This document shows, piece by piece, positions 6,610-8,157 of a stretch of 8,157 bases of DNA (its first letter is position 1; the number at the start of each line of letters is the position of its first letter). Where the stretch lies: contig JABJQE010000015.1 in NCBI GenBank assembly GCA_018663565.1, positions 1 through 8,157 on the forward strand. Direction: 5' to 3'. The notes beneath the pieces were generated by a model. The model ran no database searches. It was not told the origin of the DNA and saw nothing but the letters and a program-made list of their open reading frames with translations. The translations under genes were made by a program, and so were the position numbers. Source of the stretch: Phycisphaerae bacterium (GTDB taxonomy: Bacteria > Planctomycetota > Phycisphaerae > Phycisphaerales > SM1A02).

Positions 6610-7965
6610 TCAATCGCCTAAGACCCGTTTACGCCTCAGTAGATGGTGGTATGACTGGGCAAATCGGTGCGCTTCGTCCCGAATGGCCTGACACAGCTTA
6701 AGCCCGGGATTATTCCTCCCGAGCGTCAATGGGACCGGGCGATCCTGTATCCAAATAAGTTCCTCCCGCTTGGCCAATCCGATCACGAGCGGTGGCTGCT
6801 CGGGCATCTTGGCAAAGGCCCCAAGTGCAGCACTGAGTTGCCCCTGCCCCCCATCGATCAAAATGACATCCGGGAAACGCTCCCGACCAGCACCTGCGTC
6901 TTCATACCTTCGAGACACCACTTCGCGAATAGACGCATAGTCATCATTGCCCGCAGTCTTGATTCGAAATCGACGGTACTGCTCCTTGAATGGGCGCCCA
7001 TCGAGAAAGCACACCTTTGACCCCACAGTCTCCGTGCCCCCAAGATGAGCAATATCGATTGCTTCTATACACCGAATTGGCTCTTCCACGTCAAGTGAAC
7101 GCTGGAGCGACCGAAGCGCCGACGACGGGTCGTGGGCAAAGATCGTCACCTCGGGCTGCCACGCGCGGGCCTCCTCTTGATTCGCGGCACGTTCGCCGAG
7201 ACGCTCAATGGCGCGAAGTTGATCCCGAAGTGTGGCGGCTTCTTCGAATCGCTGCGCCGCCGAGGCCTCTGCCATGCCTGACTTCAATTCACGAATCACT
7301 GTCGATCGCTGTGACCCAATGAAGCGAAGCAGTCGATCGATATCTTCCCCGTAGGCATCCTTCGCAATGCGATCGCCGCATGGCGCCGTGCACTGTTTGA
7401 TGGCGTAGAGCAAACACGGCCGAAAGTGCCGATTGGCCGGATCGTCTTGCTCAATATCAAGATGGCAGGTGCGAAAGCGAAAGATGCGTTGCATCACGTC
7501 AACGGCTTCTCGAATATCACGGCCGGATGTAAATGGCCCGAAAATTCGAGCACCGCGATACCGCGGGTCAGCCGGATCACGCGTGACATACACACCTGGA
7601 AAATCACCTTTCACCGTGATGGCAAGATATGGATAGGACTTGCCATCGGTCAACATGACGTTGAATTTCGGCCGCAGATCTTTAATCAACCGAGCTTCGG
7701 CAAGCAGAGCTTCCCATTCGGACTCAAGCTCAATCACTTCGAAGTCGGCGATGCTGCGAAGAAGGGGCTGCTTCCGCGGACCCAAGTTGGTGGACGCTAA
7801 AAAGTACGATCCCACACGGTCCCGAAGCGAATTCGCCTTGCCCACGTAGAGCACTTCGCCGCCGGAATCCTTCATGACATAGATGCCAGGCCCGGTCCCA
7901 AGCCCACGGGCCTGCGCATGCAGGCGAGCTCTCACATCGGGGTCAGTGAAGTCTTTGGAGGCCAT
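6610..7965 (-). CDS. uvrC: Excinuclease ABC subunit UvrC, lacking C-terminal HhH region
   Basis: UvrC makes the dual incisions around DNA lesions in nucleotide excision repair after UvrA and UvrB load. The 451-residue protein has the GIY-YIG domain (GIY 27-29, YVG 40-42, Arg48, EALLAE helix 85-90), which makes the 3' cut. Four cysteines (167, 184, 192, 196) match the known UvrC iron-sulphur site. A UVR motif (about 231-254) contacts UvrB. The RNase H-like domain that makes the 5' cut keeps Asp304 (DIAH), the DDY segment at 341-343, Asp371 (LIDGGQGQ) and His433 (DEAHRF). It ends 18 residues after that His, so the tandem helix-hairpin-helix DNA-binding region of E. coli UvrC (610 residues) is absent. 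Sequence beyond the stop does not encode it in any frame. The ATG at 7965 is preferred; an in-frame ATG at 8046 would add 27 residues of unrelated sequence. Confidence 0.95.
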   Translation of the reverse strand: MASKDFTDPDVRARLHAQARGLGTGPGIYVMKDSGGEVLYVGKANSLRDRVGSYFLASTNLGPRKQPLLRSIADFEVIELESEWEALLAEARLIKDLRPKFNVMLTDGKSYPYLAITVKGDFPGVYVTRDPADPRYRGARIFGPFTSGRDIREAVDVMQRIFRFRTCHLDIEQDDPANRHFRPCLLYAIKQCTAPCGDRIAKDAYGEDIDRLLRFIGSQRSTVIRELKSGMAEASAAQRFEEAATLRDQLRAIERLGERAANQEEARAWQPEVTIFAHDPSSALRSLQRSLDVEEPIRCIEAIDIAHLGGTETVGSKVCFLDGRPFKEQYRRFRIKTAGNDDYASIREVVSRRYEDAGAGRERFPDVILIDGGQGQLSAALGAFAKMPEQPPLVIGLAKREELIWIQDRPVPLTLGRNNPGLKLCQAIRDEAHRFAQSYHHLLRRKRVLGD

Positions 7966-7991
7966 AACAGGCGATTCTACGGAAGAAACTG

Positions 7992-8000
7992 CATATAACA
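7992..8000 (-). promoter_or_regulatory. Candidate extended -10 promoter for uvrC
   Basis: Reading leftwards, TGTTATATG fits the extended -10 pattern TG-N-TATAAT at four of six hexamer positions plus the TG. It lies 26 nt before the preferred uvrC ATG, giving a short leader. No -35 is evident, which extended -10 promoters can tolerate. If real, it argues against the upstream ATG at 8046. No Shine-Dalgarno sequence is visible before either start. Confidence 0.33.
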
Positions 8001-8033
8001 CCAGTGAATGGGAGATTTTGGCTCTCGATCCGA

Positions 8034-8039
8034 TATAGT
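8034..8039 (+). promoter_or_regulatory. Candidate -10 element for the right-edge lipoprotein gene
   Basis: TATAGT lies 56 nt before the ATG at 8096, and the surrounding TATAGTTA is identical to the sequence at 173-180 upstream of the other rightward unit. No good -35 hexamer is found at the usual spacing, so confidence is low. Confidence 0.25.
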
Positions 8040-8059
8040 TAGGCATTCCCCGCTCAACG

Positions 8060-8073
8060 TGGGGGCAACCCCA
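8060..8073 (+). other. Small GNRA-loop hairpin in the lipoprotein leader
   Basis: TGGGG (8060-8064), loop GCAA (8065-8068) and CCCCA (8069-8073) form a perfect 5-bp stem closed by a GCAA tetraloop, a very stable loop class in RNA. It sits 8 nt upstream of the ribosome-binding site and has no T-run after it, so it is not a terminator. It may protect the 5' end or be chance. Confidence 0.4.
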
Positions 8074-8081
8074 AACTCATC

Positions 8082-8087
8082 AGGAGA
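8082..8087 (+). promoter_or_regulatory. Ribosome-binding site of the right-edge lipoprotein
   Basis: AGGAGA lies 8 nt before the ATG at 8096, an optimal Shine-Dalgarno arrangement that fixes this start even though only 20 codons are visible. Confidence 0.8.
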
Positions 8088-8095
8088 TGACCCCC

Positions 8096-8157
8096 ATGAA
8101 GATGCTCGCACTTACCGCAACGCTCGGCGTGGCCGCAATGCTCGCCGGCTGCAACAA
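8096..8157 (+). CDS. N-terminus of a lipoprotein (runs off right edge)
   Basis: Only the first 20 codons are present. They encode a typical lipoprotein signal: Met-Lys-Met, a hydrophobic core of Leu and Ala, and the lipobox Leu-Ala-Gly-Cys, with the lipidated Cys at residue 19 followed by Asn. The protein is therefore expected to be exported and attached to a membrane by its N-terminus. Asn at +2 is not the Asp that retains lipoproteins in the inner membrane of E. coli, though that rule may not hold in this lineage. The gene is divergent from uvrC, with 130 nt between the two starts. The mature part lies outside the window, so no function can be given. Confidence 0.8.
   Translation, partial: MKMLALTATLGVAAMLAGCN

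Noticed and set aside
6541..6610. A frameshifted remainder of uvrC encoding the missing HhH region
   Set aside because: The minus-strand bases after the stop were read in all frames; none gives the Gly-Ile/Val-Gly hairpin pattern, and the region holds the next gene's ribosome-binding site.
7966..8046. 27-residue N-terminal extension of UvrC from the ATG at 8046
   Set aside because: Family members begin about 15-25 residues before the GIY motif; the extension has no family similarity and covers a likely promoter.
1..8157. CRISPR arrays, insertion sequences, tRNA or rRNA genes, toxin-antitoxin or defence genes
   Set aside because: No regularly spaced repeats, transposase motifs, cloverleaf or rRNA-like sequence, or defence domains were seen on either strand; the genes are mainly housekeeping.

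Overview
The window looks like a chromosomal segment from a planctomycete, most likely of the Phycisphaerae type. The strongest pointer is the secreted protein at 5479-6543. It ends in two dockerin-like EF-hand repeats preceded by cysteine repeats opening with GACC/GSCC, an architecture I associate with that group. LptE-like and BamD-like genes and at least one further lipoprotein signal show a diderm cell. The sequence is moderately GC-rich, start codons are ATG and TTG, and Shine-Dalgarno sites are clear for only some genes. The taxonomic call is an inference.

Layout, left to right. Positions 1-275 hold no gene I can defend, apart from a possible tail of an upstream gene ending at 93. From 276 to 5482 four genes run rightwards with very tight spacing: a BamD-like tetratricopeptide-repeat (TPR) protein (276-1346), an LptE-like lipoprotein (1343-1858, ATGA overlap), the membrane protease FtsH (1898-3955), and a Ppx/GppA-type phosphatase (3971-5482, TTG start 15 nt after ftsH). 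This is very probably one operon. It links outer-membrane protein and LPS assembly with inner-membrane quality control and with polyphosphate or (p)ppGpp metabolism, which is a coherent envelope-stress set.

On the other strand lie two genes. One (5479-6543) encodes a secreted protein with two type I copper (cupredoxin) domains, two six-cysteine repeats and a double dockerin-like module. The other is uvrC (6610-7965), which lacks the usual C-terminal helix-hairpin-helix region. The phosphatase and cupredoxin genes converge and their stop codons share one CTAG. uvrC diverges from a lipoprotein gene that starts at 8096 and runs off the right edge.

I found no mobile element, CRISPR array, tRNA or rRNA gene, and no obvious defence or biosynthetic system. 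The most unusual item is the two-cupredoxin protein. Its domains keep the His-Cys-His copper set but appear to differ in axial ligand (Gln-like versus Met), and each has a phytocyanin-like extra cysteine pair. The second is the short UvrC, whose GIY-YIG and RNase H-like active sites are both intact.
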